Source of the DNA: Archegozetes longisetosus
Lineage: Eukaryota; Arthropoda; Arachnida; Sarcoptiformes; Trhypochthoniidae
NCBI GenBank assembly: GCA_018873245.2
Contig: JAEMBT020000004.1
Coordinates: 7,667,073 to 7,731,072, forward strand
DNA: 64,000 nucleotides
Reading direction: 5' to 3'
Every line of letters begins with the position of its first letter. Within the stretch, counting starts at the first letter, position 1. The position numbers and the translations under genes were made by a program. This document shows positions 49,060-61,062 of this stretch, in pieces. The notes under the pieces were generated by a model. That model was not told the origin of the DNA, ran no database searches, and saw nothing but the letters and a program-made list of their open reading frames with translations.

Positions 49060-49963
49060 CAATAATTGTAATAAACTTAATGTGTATAGATGTATATGTG
49101 ATAACTTTATTTCATATGTTTTGTACATTTATAGAGTTTATATAATTTCTCAAATGTCAAGTGTACTGTAGGTATAAGTTATACTTTTAGGTCAGGCACA
49201 TAAGTTTCAATACTATTGTAAAAGTGCCAAAATTGTTATGAGCCCTATTCCTAAGCGATTCTGTAAGAAATCTATGAGCTTTTCAGTGATACCAAATCAG
49301 TATTTAAATTAAAGGTTTAGACATAAAATACAAAGTTCAGAAATGTTACTTAGCACTTATTCACCTCAAATATTAAGTACTTCAGACTTGATTGATATAC
49401 TGTATAGTTATGCAAAATGCAATGTAACTTAAAAAAACATTATTTTCATTATAATCATGAATCAACAGAGTTTAATAAATCGCTATAATTCAGTTTAAAT
49501 TACATCGATGCTTTTGATTGCCTAAATCTGACGCACAAAACTAGAACAAATTGATACAGTTGTGCGTTAAATGTCTGAATTACTATATTTTTCTATTTAT
49601 TTTAGTGACACTTTATTATATTCGCGATCCAAAAAGACATTTACCGACAAAATAAAAATCTCATTGATCACAAAAAAACAATTGTTAGAAAATCATGTCT
49701 ATGACTTAAGTTTATCTGGGAAAAATACAGAACGAGTCGCATTAAATAAATCATAATAAACAAGAGAGATTTGACCTCTAAGTTATTTTATTTAACTCTT
49801 AGAACGGAACGGAACATTCCGCTGGATTTCCTGCAGATTTGTGACTGACTTTGCAAATTATCATAGATTTTCATTCAAGTTAAGCATTGCGTATAAAATA
49901 AAAAATATTATTTCAGTTATTTTAAGTTTGCTACTGAAGAAGCTACGGGTGGAGTTCTCCGGA
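49060..49963. other. Intergenic between family genes 7 and 8
   Basis: AT-rich; a 61-codon ORF at 49571 and a 93-codon ORF at 49841 have no supporting features, and the latter overlaps the promoter of gene 8. Confidence 0.5.
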
Positions 49964-49971
49964 TATAAAAG
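49964..49971 (+). promoter_or_regulatory. Probable TATA box of family gene 8
   Basis: TATAAAAG, 189 bp upstream of the ATG at 50153, with a GC-containing block just before it. A second TATAAAAG at 50134-50141 is too close to the ATG to serve it. Confidence 0.55.
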
Positions 49972-50152
49972 CATAGCACCCATTAGATCAAGAGACACTC
50001 ACGCGAATATGTATGAAACTTACATCAAATGCTATCTCTCTTTAATGTCGTTTAACTTTATTAATCTTATATATTCGATAAATTGTTTCAAAATTCGTAT
50101 TTCTCATGTATTTTTGCGTTAAAACGCTTGCGTTATAAAAGCTTAAAAAACT

Positions 50153-50837
50153 ATGGATAGATTGATCGATACATTTTTCTGCTTATTTATTTTGTTCATC
50201 ATTGGATCAATTGCATCTGTAGATAGTCGTAGAAGTGCTAGAATTGTTAATAAAAAGTTTTCCTCAAAAGGACACGACCAAATTCACTCTCCAAGTGCCC
50301 ATTCGGGAGAGGTTTTATATGAAGATGAAAGCGAATTCCAAAATGATGAAGATTTCAATGATCCATGGCTCCCACCACCACCACCACCTCCACAGATATT
50401 ATCTGGACATGGAGCAGACCACGATTATAGTTCCAATGTAAAAAGATATGGAAATAAGATGTTTGGCGATGATTTCGCTTTATTTCTGGTTTTGCTAACA
50501 ATTGCCGGCTTTTTCGGGCTAATTATGTAACTATTTTTAGATCTTGTATAAGCTATCCATAATATTATATTCGTACTATTATAGATCAATGTTAATGCCA
50601 TTTACCTTTATTTTGGCAAATGGTGGCGTTACTCCACTTACAATTGGAGGAATTAATGGCTTTGGTTTAAATGGCATAAATGGACTTGCTGGAGTAAATG
50701 GAATAAACGGAATAAACGGAATAAATGGAGGCTTTATTGGCCGCAAGAAGAGATCAGTAACTAATTTGACAAGAAAATCCATAGACCTTTTAGCATTACT
50801 AGATATCGCACTCGAAAGATATAGTACCAATATATGA
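50153..50837 (+). CDS. LP-G-G family gene 8: Pro-rich spacer, Asn-Gly-Ile repeat
   Basis: Exons 50153-50526 and 50585-50837 (phase 2); 208 residues. Signal peptide about 1-23. Acidic spacer with a seven-Pro run, then V-K-R-Y-G. The hydrophobic segment spans the intron (F-A-L-F-L-V-L-L-T-I-A-G-F-F-G-L-I-I-S-M-L-M-P). It is followed by a tandem G-I-N repeat coded by a 9-bp unit around 50695-50725. Furin-like G-R-K-K-R-S, then an amphipathic tail ending S-I-D-L-L-A-L-L-D-I-A-L-E-R-Y. Confidence 0.8.
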
Positions 50838-51452
50838 GCCAATTTGTAACTGAGCTTTTAATCAGCATTGTCACCACTTTGTGTATAGTATCATTTATGT
50901 ACATAGCATATTTGCATTAACCATCACTTTAGAAATGTTGGTTTTAAAAATTTTCGTTCAATAAAGGCTAAAATTTGACATCTAATTAGAAGTGCCAATA
51001 ATCTATTGATACAGTACTATTGATTGTATTGTTTTATTTAAGTTTTGTCAAAATGGGATATTAAATGCTTTTGTATCGCATAACAATAAACTAATGCTAT
51101 ATCTCCGATTTATATCTTTATGATAAATAAAATGATATTCACCTTATTTTAAAGATTTGTGTTCACTCTATTAAACGAGTGTTAAGGAGAGTGAAGAAAA
51201 CTTGCGGACCCAATTTTCACTATACTTTTTTGACTTTTTTGAAGGATATCTTCATGAAACAGACTATGAAATTATTCACCAGAAGATATACTCAATTTGA
51301 GATACTTTACTAACACAATAGGCATAAAAGACTTCCAACTGATACAAAAAACAATAAAACTCACTTATTAAATGTATATCATTGTTTTAATCATCTTATT
51401 TTTATTTGTTCCGTTAAAAGTGATTACAGAATTTGAGATCCTTTTTATTTAG
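50838..51452. other. Intergenic between family genes 8 and 9
   Basis: 3' region of gene 8 with an AATAAA candidate near 50960; nothing else supported. Confidence 0.5.
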
Positions 51453-51461
51453 TATATAAAA
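51453..51461 (+). promoter_or_regulatory. TATA box of family gene 9
   Basis: TATATAAAA, with CATCATTCA initiator-like sequence about 30 bp downstream and the ATG at 51589. Confidence 0.65.
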
Positions 51462-51588
51462 CCAAATGTCTCAAACTTGAACATCATTCAAAAATATATC
51501 TTCATTAAGAAATATATTTTCTTGTTTAATAAGAAATTAATATTAATATTTTTCTTCAGTTACCTTTTAATTACTAGACTTATTTAAA

Positions 51589-52047
51589 ATGTTGCGATTC
51601 TTATATTTCTGTTCAGTTGTTTGCATATTGATGTGTTTGGTTGAGAGTCAACACAGCATCCATGCGTCAGAGAGTGGTCAAACTACTTCTTCCAGCTCTT
51701 CGTGGCCATACCATACTGGACAATCAACTGGCCATAGTTCGAGTGGTGAATATTCGCAGGTCAACCACAGACAAGGAACATCACTCGGAAACTTACCAAT
51801 GCTTTCGTTTTTGCCGATATTGATAATCGTTGGCGTGGGAGCTCTTCTAATAATACCGATTTTGTTTCTTCTGTTCAGCTCTAGTTCAATGGGTGGCTTC
51901 GGTGGCGGCTTCACTGGTACTTCACCGTTCGGCAAAAAGAGATCAATCAATGACTCGCTCATAGCAGAAAATAAGTTGCTCGAAATGATCAACTTCTTTA
52001 GTTCTGCTTTAGACAGTCAGATCAATAAATACGAGAAGAATAATTAG
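51589..52047 (+). CDS. LP-G-G family gene 9 (intronless, canonical)
   Basis: One exon, 152 residues. Signal peptide about 1-20 (L-Y-F-C-S-V-V-C-I-L-M-C-L-V). Ser/Gly/His-rich spacer. Hydrophobic segment S-F-L-P-I-L-I-I-V-G-V-G-A-L-L-I-I-P (signature) at about 74-91, a Gly-rich stretch, then F-G-K-K-R-S and an amphipathic tail (L-L-E-M-I-N-F-F-S-S-A-L) ending N-K-Y-E-K-N-N. It is the simplest complete example of the family layout. Confidence 0.85.
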   Translation: MLRFLYFCSVVCILMCLVESQHSIHASESGQTTSSSSSWPYHTGQSTGHSSSGEYSQVNHRQGTSLGNLPMLSFLPILIIVGVGALLIIPILFLLFSSSSMGGFGGGFTGTSPFGKKRSINDSLIAENKLLEMINFFSSALDSQINKYEKNN

Positions 52048-54575
52048 TACGTCTAAATTAGCAATACTTTCAATTTTCATTAGTAATAAGTCTTATTATA
52101 AATGATAAAGTATTGGGATATCAATTATTAGATTAATTTTTAAAAATTTCTATAGAGCATCTGGTTATTTATTTGAAAACAAACTTATAAAAAACTTTAA
52201 CGAATTAAGAAAATTTATAATAAATCATTTTTAGAAATTGAAAGCTTCTCGATATCGATAACTGCAGTAGACATCAACTTTTCATTCGGTTTACACTTAC
52301 AAATCAGAGTCTGAAAAAATTCACACCAATTCGAGTACTGTCTTAAGTGACAATTTTTTTCTAGTATCATTTGATAGAAGACTGGTTCCTCGCAAATTTT
52401 ATTTTGTTCTTGAGACAGTTTATTGTAAATTTATATCGATATAAACTTGAGCATATATAAATAATAAGCATTTTGTATTATCTTTTGATTTGTTTGCGCA
52501 TCGTAACAAATAATATGCGGAATTAAGATTCGTTTAAAGGTCTTTAAATTGTTTTCATTTACTTTGATTTATCGCCTTTTTCGAGTGAGTCGTATGTCAA
52601 AACCCTGAGTAGTTGAATTAAAGGCGAAGTTTAGCATAGAGACCAGTATCATTTATGCACAGCCATTCAAAATGACTGTAAACTGAACTTATAAACTCCA
52701 AAAATTGATTCAAAGCTATTCAATTATGGGTTCAAAATCAAGGATTTGACTAAATATAGTGAGACACTACTGACGATCATTTTGTGTTGATTCAATTTCA
52801 ATCGAATTCTAGAAATTTTCAATCACGGACAAGGTGAACAAATCGGAATGAGTTGTCTTTAACTCAACTGTTTCTTGAAATTTCAAAATGTAAATCTTCG
52901 TATTCTCATTTGTTGGCTTATTTTGCTATTAACTTTGAAATTTAATTTGAGAGTAGGTAATAAGAATTTAGATTTTAGTTTCCGTGATATCGATTTTCAT
53001 AGTATTCTCAATCTTATATGTTGATCTTGTGTGTTTGCTTCCAATAAAATTTGACTCAAAATTGAAAATTGTCATTAGTTTTACCTGAAAATATACATAA
53101 ACTTTGATATATATTTTAAATGATATCGATTGGTAACACACTAGATTAAAGCAATGTGAATCAGTTGACAAGATCAATGTTGACTTGGTATGAATTCATA
53201 TAACTTATGAAAATACATTAATTTTGACTATAAATTCAATGAATAAGTTCTATGTGTTATTGTGTCGCTGCTAAGGGTTAAGAATAAGGTAATTCAAATA
53301 AGAATAAGACCACAATTTACGCATTGTGTGTGTTTTCAAGAAACCATAAGCTTTAAATTTGTCTTCCGTTACATGTCTCAGTTATTCATAATTTTGAATA
53401 TGACAAAAACACGTGAAACCACTCATATATAACATATGAGCTTATATAACAATATAAATTTCCGCTCCTCTAAAGCAATCAAAGGTAATGGTGACACAAA
53501 TTCAAGCACTTATTGTTAAATTTTACAATTCATATTAACTCATCTATAAGTTAGCGATCAACGGAAGTTCAATATGTTTTGCGATTTAATTACAAAACAC
53601 TAATTTCTAATTCAACAAAATTGTTAGTCATCCAGTTTTGGAGTGATGTGAAAATAATTTTAACTTTATTCGTGCTCGGCATTTTAGTAAAAGCTCATGT
53701 AAATAGTCGTACATAGAATGAAATGCAAAAGCTAGAATTTGCCTAAAATTAACATGCTTAAACGATTAGCCATTAATTTTGCTGGTATGTAATGCTATTT
53801 ATTACTAGTAAATCTTTAACAACGATTGACATTGAATTCTGAAATAGATTCAAAGCTTATCTTTTGAAACTCTGCTCTCGGTTTAGTAGTAATTTTGTAA
53901 AGATAGCATTGAATTTTGGTAATAGTACACATAGATGCTAAATAGTGTGAAAACTAATTTAAAGTTGAATCAAGGCAAAAAAATTAGTTCAATTAAAACA
54001 AATGAATGCAATTAATTATAATATTGAGTTACATAACCGATAAAACTGTATTAAAATGAGGATTAATTAAATTCGTTGCACAAAAGACATTTTATTTGTT
54101 ATTTTGTTTCAACTTTAGTGGTAGTCAAATGGGAAGTACAGTCACAATAGATGGTCAGTAAAGCTTTGCAGATATCGACACATGAATGCATGTTCTACTC
54201 ATTATGCAGATCTTGGGTGTGGAAGTGATATAAAATGATATAAACTTTGGCTTAAACTTTAATCTCGAACGAAGAACTTGATGATAAAGATTGAAACTTC
54301 GTATTTTGTTGCAGTAGTTGTTATGCTATGTTCACTCTAAACTAAAAGTTCTTTGACATTGTATTTATTAATATAATTTTTGTAATAATTGATGAAATAC
54401 ATCAATCAGGAATATAATCGGTAAGATGTGAACGTATTTTAAGAGTTATGAGTTGAGTTGAAGAAACAAATTTCAACTAATTATGAAAAGATCTATTATG
54501 GGAATGCAATTCTAAGTTTGATTCTCCTATATACTCTTAATTAGGTTTTTAAATTTCAAAGTCTACAGTCCAGTC
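52048..54575. other. Intergenic between family genes 9 and 10
   Basis: 2.5 kb of AT-rich sequence with no exon I can support. A weak TATATAC at 54529-54535 may be the TATA box of gene 10. Confidence 0.5.
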
Positions 54576-55114
54576 ATGGGATTATTTATACCGTCAGTAA
54601 TAGCTCTCATATTAACCGTTGCGGGTTTGCTCACAACTCAGAACTGGTCATTAGATCGATCATCACTTATATCGAAATTCAATGGTCAACATTCTGATAC
54701 CTCGATATTATCTTCATCCACATCCCCTTATCATCATTACCACCATTCCTCTGGCAATTGAGTCCATCATATAATAAAAATATAAAACGTCACTCTAAAC
54801 CTCAACGTGCGGCCAGATATGATGGATGGGTCGATAGCTTCGCCGGGGGGTCAGTTGAAAAATCAGATTTTTATTACGTGCTCCCAATTCTGCTTGTCAT
54901 CGGTTTGGGATCATTTTTGATACCAATAATTAGCACATTCTTCACAGCAATGGTGACGTCTAGCAGTGCTATCGGTGGTTGTTGTGGAAGAAGAAAGCGC
55001 CGCGGATCTGTCATTGACATAAAACCTATTTTCGGAATGGGTAGCATTTATGAAGTATGGGATAGCGTTGAAAAAGCAATCGAAAAATTTGCCAATGCTT
55101 TCGACAATAGTTGA
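54576..55114 (+). CDS. LP-G-G family gene 10, with an apparent frame shift
   Basis: The signal-peptide frame (54576-54761: M-G-L-F-I-P-S-V-I-A-L-I) abuts a second frame (to 55114) that needs a one-base shift near 54755-54765. The second has K-S-D-F-Y-Y-V-L-P-I-L-L-V-I-G-L-G-S-F-L-I-P (signature), C-C-G-R-R-K-R-R-G, and an amphipathic tail (V-E-K-A-I-E-K-F-A-N-A-F-D). I found no well-placed intron to reconcile the frames, so this is either a base-level error or a recent loss. The two Cys before the basic site are unusual in the family. Confidence 0.72.
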
Positions 55115-56701
55115 AGAGAAGAGAAATCAGATTCAACCAGACCTGCCTGTAAAAAAATACCACAATTTCACACCTAAAGAATTTGCCATATAAACTCATC
55201 GGAAAGTAAACAAATCATTCGCACACGAAACGTTTTTCAATGAGTTCCTATGGGAAAATCTGCGGGTACAACAATGTGGTACTTTTTATTATCTAATTCT
55301 AGACACAGCTAATAACTTAATTATAGTACTACAAATATTTTAGTTAGCATTTTCCTTTTATTGTTGAAGACTATGCTCATAAATCGAATTAAAGATTATG
55401 CTAAATGAGTGCTGATTCTAACTTACAAATCAGTGAGTGCGAACTGTAATAGTGGAAGGGAATATTTTCAACTGAAGCCTATTGATTATTTATTTATATT
55501 TATATGAATTATTTGAGTATATGTATTCTGAACGTTTCTTTTTTGAAAATGATTTTCAATAGCTATGGAATAGAATAAAATGCAAAATATTCTCATTTTT
55601 ACTGAAGAGACTCATCTTTTTCTAGAGGAAGTTGAGTATTGTTGAGAATCGGATCGAACTCGCGACGCTAAATCATATTGTAACAATTTAGTGCTAATCA
55701 GTAAGTAAACAACTAAGTGGCCGTAGTGTCATTTGCAACAAAACTAGTTTTCTCTAGAACAAAGTTAGAGGATCCAAGATTAAAAGGATTATTGACAAGC
55801 AATCAATGCTCGATTCTAGATACATATTGTTAAAAATGCGTTTGTAAAAGCACACAGTAATGCCAATACTTTTAGTGTTTGGTAAGTTGCGTGCTCTAAG
55901 CCTAATCAAGTCAATCATTCACTTTAAAACATTCTTCTGTTAGCTTGACTAGATTAATGCTAAAAGTCATTTGAATATTCTATAAAATAAGCTCATTAAT
56001 GATAATTATAATCGAAATTTGTTGCGCTGGCCAAAGATGCCGAGAATTTATTTATATGGCTTCTCTGAATCAGCCTTACGTGCACATCAGGCTTGAAAAA
56101 TTTTAATAAAAGCATATCAATTTGACAATTATTAACAAAATCTTAAATAACGTATACAACCAATTATTCATATATGACTATTATTTTAGTAAAAAAACTT
56201 TTCTTTATAATCTTCGTTTCGCATCAAAAATATTAAAAATAAAAAGTAAGGTTTCTTTTAATTCAAAATTGCTAATAAGCAAAAGATTGGTCCAGACTTT
56301 TAATTGTTAATTGAGTTCACCTGTAAATCAGTAGTGCATATTTATATTTGTGAACGTGACACATTGATTCATTTAACAAAAGCGCTGCATATTTTCTCTA
56401 TCATAATAAAGTTAGTAAAATGAGCACTTTTCAATTTATTGTTCAAACTCTAAATGGGTTTATTGTAACTTATATCTATTGTGAGCCTAAAAAACTTTCT
56501 ATTAAATCATTTCTTTAGTGCATTTAGCTACGTTCGTTTTAGTTTATTTTTGCTTTTCTAAATTTATGCGAACAAATCAGAGCGTTTAGTTTTATCAAGT
56601 CTATTAAATTCTTTGAAAGTTCAAAATTGACAAGGATTGAGATTAACAATGAAAAGTGTGCATCTCGCTGCACTTTCAACAGTTGCGGATTTAAGAATAG
56701 A
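55115..56701. other. Intergenic between family genes 10 and 11
   Basis: AT-rich; no supported exon. Confidence 0.5.
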
Positions 56702-56708
56702 TATAAAA
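56702..56708 (+). promoter_or_regulatory. TATA box of family gene 11
   Basis: TATAAAA 110 bp upstream of the ATG, with TCAACTATCAG about 25 bp downstream as a possible initiator. Confidence 0.6.
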
Positions 56709-56811
56709 TGAATTCAGAAAGTGTTCAACTATCAGATAATTCTCAGCTTCTTATTAAATCAGATAAAGCAATTTTCAAAACTTGCTAATAATCTAAATCA
56801 ATTTCTTGAAA

Positions 56812-57398
56812 ATGTACAAAATGAAAGTACTCTTGTTTGTTTGCATCTTTGGTGCTCAGCTCTTGTCAATATGTTCGGCACAAGTGGCTAAATCACAGCC
56901 AATTTCATCTTCAACTTCAGGTAAGATTTGTCGATAAGTTCAGATTTAAGCGATACCCAGAGAACGATGAAACTATTCATTTTATTGGGCTCAAGCCATC
57001 AGATGATAAGTTATATTATATCTATAAAATTTAAACTCTCATTTAAACTGAATTTTCTGTACATTAACTATAAGATTTTGTTAATAATTATTTACTAAGA
57101 AAATAAATCGTCGAGCGCTCGATCATACACAACAACTGATCCAAACTACGTCAATACTATTTTCTCTCCCGGACGTATCGATCTTTTCCAATTGCTTCCA
57201 ATCCTATTAGTACTGGCTTTCATCCCAATCTTTTTGCCACTGCTAACACAACTTGTTGCTGGTCTGTTCACTCCACTCAACTTCACTCATGGAAGACGTA
57301 GACGAGATGCAAATCTACATAAAATGCCTCAAATCAGCGATTTAGTAATGGACATAATGAGAAAAGTTGAACAATCTATTGAAAAATACACAGAATAA
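56812..57398 (+). CDS. LP-G-G family gene 11
   Basis: Exons 56812-56920 and 57100-57398 (phase 1); 135 residues. The first exon is only the signal peptide and a few residues (M-K-V-L-L-F-V-C-I-F-G-A-Q); a second ATG at 56821 could be the start. The hydrophobic segment is Q-L-L-P-I-L-L-V-L-A-F-I-P-I-F-L-P-L-L. Then H-G-R-R-R-R-D and a tail with L-V-M-D-I-M-R-K-V-E-Q-S-I-E-K-Y. G-x-G of the signature is replaced by A-F. Confidence 0.82.
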
Positions 57399-58322
57399 TC
57401 AGTTTTTCATGTCGTTTGCAATTTTCATCTTATCTGTAAGACATTACTAGGGCTGTGAAAAATATTTATTTATCTACATGTTACACGTGAGATGTTCAAA
57501 GATTGGATTCCTTGTAAATTTCTCTATTTATGTCTATGTTTTTATTCATGTTAATATTTTAATACAGTGATTGACGTTATTTTTTATCATTCCATAAATT
57601 ATGTCTATCTTTACCACAGTTCGTAAAAACAGTATGCAGAAAAGAAAACTAAATGCTCTTATATCTGACACATAGTTTGTGAATAAATAGATATTTTTCC
57701 TAGCTCTAATTATCGCTTAAAGACAATCATTTAAAACAATTAAGAATGCATTAGAAAATTTAGTCATTGAAAATATGTATTACTGAAATATTTGACTTTT
57801 TAATCAAATAAAGTTATAAACATAAAGGCATGAAATTGATATCACCTGGGTTGTTTAGAAAAATAATAGTAATAAAAATGACAATTATTATAGAAACATA
57901 AGACATAGAAGCATAAGGTAAATGAGCTATTCGAGTCAGAACCGGATCAAAAATGTAAAGATGATAAAATTATAACAAAAAGACGCACCAAGTGATTTAG
58001 CGTTTGATTCTAAATGTTTTGTATTATACAATCTTAAGGTATTGTCGACTTTCAGCGACGCAAATCCTATAAAGTAATGCAATGCTTTATAGGTCATTAA
58101 CTTGACTGCGTTTGAATGAATCCCTTTCAAAATGTATGTTATGATGAGAAGAAAAACTAAGAAATTTATTCAAAGCTTTCTTAATTTCACATTTCATACT
58201 GGTTTCAATCTTGACATTAAGCCTTTGTCCAGTTTGATCTAAATGAAAATGTGTTACATTCTGTTAGAATAGTCGACTTTATTTGCTTGAATTGTTTAAC
58301 AACACCTCTAAATGTATTACAG
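57399..58322. other. Intergenic between family genes 11 and 12
   Basis: AT-rich; a 64-codon minus frame at 57936-58130 has no supporting features. Confidence 0.5.
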
Positions 58323-58330
58323 TATATAAG
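58323..58330 (+). promoter_or_regulatory. TATA box of family gene 12
   Basis: TATATAAG followed by GCCTCGG, 162 bp upstream of the ATG at 58485. Confidence 0.6.
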
Positions 58331-58484
58331 CCTCGGAAGAGAACAATATTAATTGTTATCTTGTCAGTGTTCCTGTCGGTAGCTTCACATTTGAAGGTTA
58401 GATCATAATCACTCAAAAGTATAGTAAGGCTAATAGCAAAATATTGTCATTTTCATAAGTTCAATTTAACTTAACATTGCATTA

Positions 58485-59266
58485 ATGTTGAAGTCAATGA
58501 GTAAAATGAACAAATTCAATTCAAAATTCTTATCACTAATGCTGATCGTATTTTTCACCTCATCTGCATTGGCAGTCAGCAGATCTAATAATACTTTGAA
58601 AAATAATAATATCGTCAAACAAAAAACTTCTGGTCAGACAGCTGAACCTCGTGGATATGAACCGTGGTATATGGATGGGTATGTCTTAGATTTGAAATTT
58701 CCTAACTAAAGTTTTGTTGATAAAATTTATGGATAAAAGAGTAACATAAATACATTAGTTCATGAATTTAGTGATAGAATCTACCAATATTAATTTTATG
58801 ATAAAAATTGCTCTATAAGTTGTTATATTAAAATAAGAAGCTGATTTTATTTTGATTAAAAGATACGGCCACGATGCTGGAGCGTATGGAAAAACAGACT
58901 ACTACTGGCTCATTCCTCTTGTCATTGTGATTGGTTTTGGTGCGCTACTTATTCCACTATTAGGCACTCTTATGACTACAATGATAACACAAGGAACCAT
59001 CAATCTCACGGCTGGAAGAAGAAAGAGAAGCGCTCAAAACGAAAGGTTTAATTAAAACTATTACAAAATAATTAAACATAACAATTAACTGTTTTAATCT
59101 CCCTTTTGCCTAAAATAGACTTGAAATGCCTAATACGGGAAATACAATTCCTGAATTTATGATTGGATTACTCGCTAAAGTTGAAAACGCTTTAGAGAAG
59201 TTTGGCAATCAAATAAAAAGTGATGTCTCGTCTTTCAAATCGAGACTCGAAACGAAAAATTTGTAA
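58485..59266 (+). CDS. LP-G-G family gene 12 (canonical)
   Basis: Exons 58485-58678, 58863-59045, 59119-59266 (both phase 2); 174 residues. Internal ATGs at 58497 and 58506 are alternative starts. Signal peptide ends near S-A-L-A. Spacer with W-Y-M-D-G. Hydrophobic segment Y-Y-W-L-I-P-L-V-I-V-I-G-F-G-A-L-L-I-P-L (the clearest signature). A-G-R-R-K-R-S basic site, then an intron, then L-L-A-K-V-E-N-A-L-E-K-F and a further basic tail. The acceptor at 58862 falls inside an open K-R-Y stretch, so the frame reads open across the splice site. Confidence 0.85.
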
Positions 59267-61062
59267 AATACACTTTGTAAATAATTGATTGACTGGTAAC
59301 AAAAACTTAAATCTATCTGTTGAAAATGTAGTCTATGCTACTCTTTAATTGGTTGCTTTTGATAGTTTCCAGAGGTATCTAAACTTACATGTTAGAAGCA
59401 ATCAAAACATTATCGAACACTTGATGTTCAAATTTTAGTTATCAGTCGTTCAATTATTGATATTTTCTAAAAATAGTTATATTAAGTTCATAAATGGCAT
59501 CAAATAATCAATGAGATGTGTTTGGAGTAGAATTTGATTGCAGCCTCAAATGAAAACATAAAAATAAGTAATTGTTTATATAATGGTTCATGAAAGGCTA
59601 TATTCGAAGAATTCAATTGTTCGGAAAGGTTAAACCAAATTTTTTATTCTTCTCGAAATCAACTATTCATCGCATCAACCGTTTTGCTAACATTGAGTTT
59701 ATTTATTGAAGAATAAGAATCTTTGCTACGAATAAAGTTTTAGTGAATCTTTGGGAAAAAAATGTCAGCTAACTTTCAATGAGAAGTTCTTTTTCTTACA
59801 ATTGAACGTGACAATCAAACTTCTACTCTAAAACGATATAAGTGGGCAATTCAAGTTAAATAGACGATTGAGGTCTTCAGTTCAAAACAGATTTGCGTGT
59901 GTGGTTTGGTCATTTAGTAATTGGCGTTATAAACGTGATTTTGAGTGCAAAATTGAACATAACCTAAAGAAATAACCGGTAGACTAGGCAACAAAAGAGA
60001 ATAAATCATTAAATGTTTTGACGAAACTGATTTATTAGATTTGTGTATAAAGTGAATAATGGATATTTAACCGCACAACCAACTGTTTCTAAAAACTAAA
60101 TGAAAGTCGCTTTTATTGAATCATTAAATTTGACAAACATTAGCGTAAGACACAGGCTATAATCAAAGACTATTGATTTGATTTTTTCATGTATTAAAGT
60201 TGAACTATAACTTATTTTATAAGTTGAGAAGCTATTGCACAAACTAGAAAGTCTTCTCGTCATTGAATGACACAAATTTCGCAATTATTAAACCCATTCA
60301 ATACTCGTTCATCACTATTTTAATAGTCCATTGAGCACTTCATTTGTAAAATTAATTTTTTTAAGTATAAATCTCTTTGTTAATAAGGAACATAGCGTAT
60401 GACAGATTATAACATAAGCACATGAAACCTGTATTAGAGTCTCATTAAAATATAATTGAACTCGACTGTATTAAGAAAATACTTTCTAAGTCTGAAAATA
60501 AATTTCATGTTTTATAAGTCTAATTGAGCTTAATTATTTTCTAAGTTTAAAATGTCTTCATCCAATTATAGAGGCGTTTCGACCCATTTATTAATTAAAA
60601 ATTTCAATGGAAAAGGTACGCGCGCAACAAATCTCTGCATTGCAATTATAGAAATAATTTCGATCAAGTAGTTTTGGTAGTGCTCCGCAAATTATATTAA
60701 GGTAAGTCTTCGATCTCTAGTATCAAATTAGAGCCCATTAACCACTTGATGAGGCATAAATCAAGGTCAATGATTGGAAATTAGTTTTTTGCCAATCAGT
60801 TTCATATTCCACGTAACAATTTAGTAGATATTTCACCATAAGTGAGTTCACTTCTACAGTTATATTGGAGAAACTCATTAAAACTATAGTCAAATATGAA
60901 ACCAGGTAAGGTGTTCAACAATCATAAGTATATCCGACTAACTCTATCTAATTATTCTATATACAAATTTTTGTTTGTATAGTCAAATTTTTAATCAATT
61001 TCGGATATATTCTTTGAAATTCATCAAGTTTTTGAATTCTTTCTTAACTAGATATCATTTAT
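59267..61062. other. Intergenic between family gene 12 and the Gln-rich gene
   Basis: AT-rich; no family motif found here. Confidence 0.5.

Noticed and set aside
49841-50122. 93-codon ORF upstream of family gene 8
   Set aside because: It runs over the TATA box of gene 8 and has no coding-like features.
31562-59266. Osiris family (DUF1676) as an explanation of the array
   Set aside because: Osiris genes are also tandem and secretory with a hydrophobic stretch, but these proteins are shorter and lack the paired Cys region and the AQxLAY motif.
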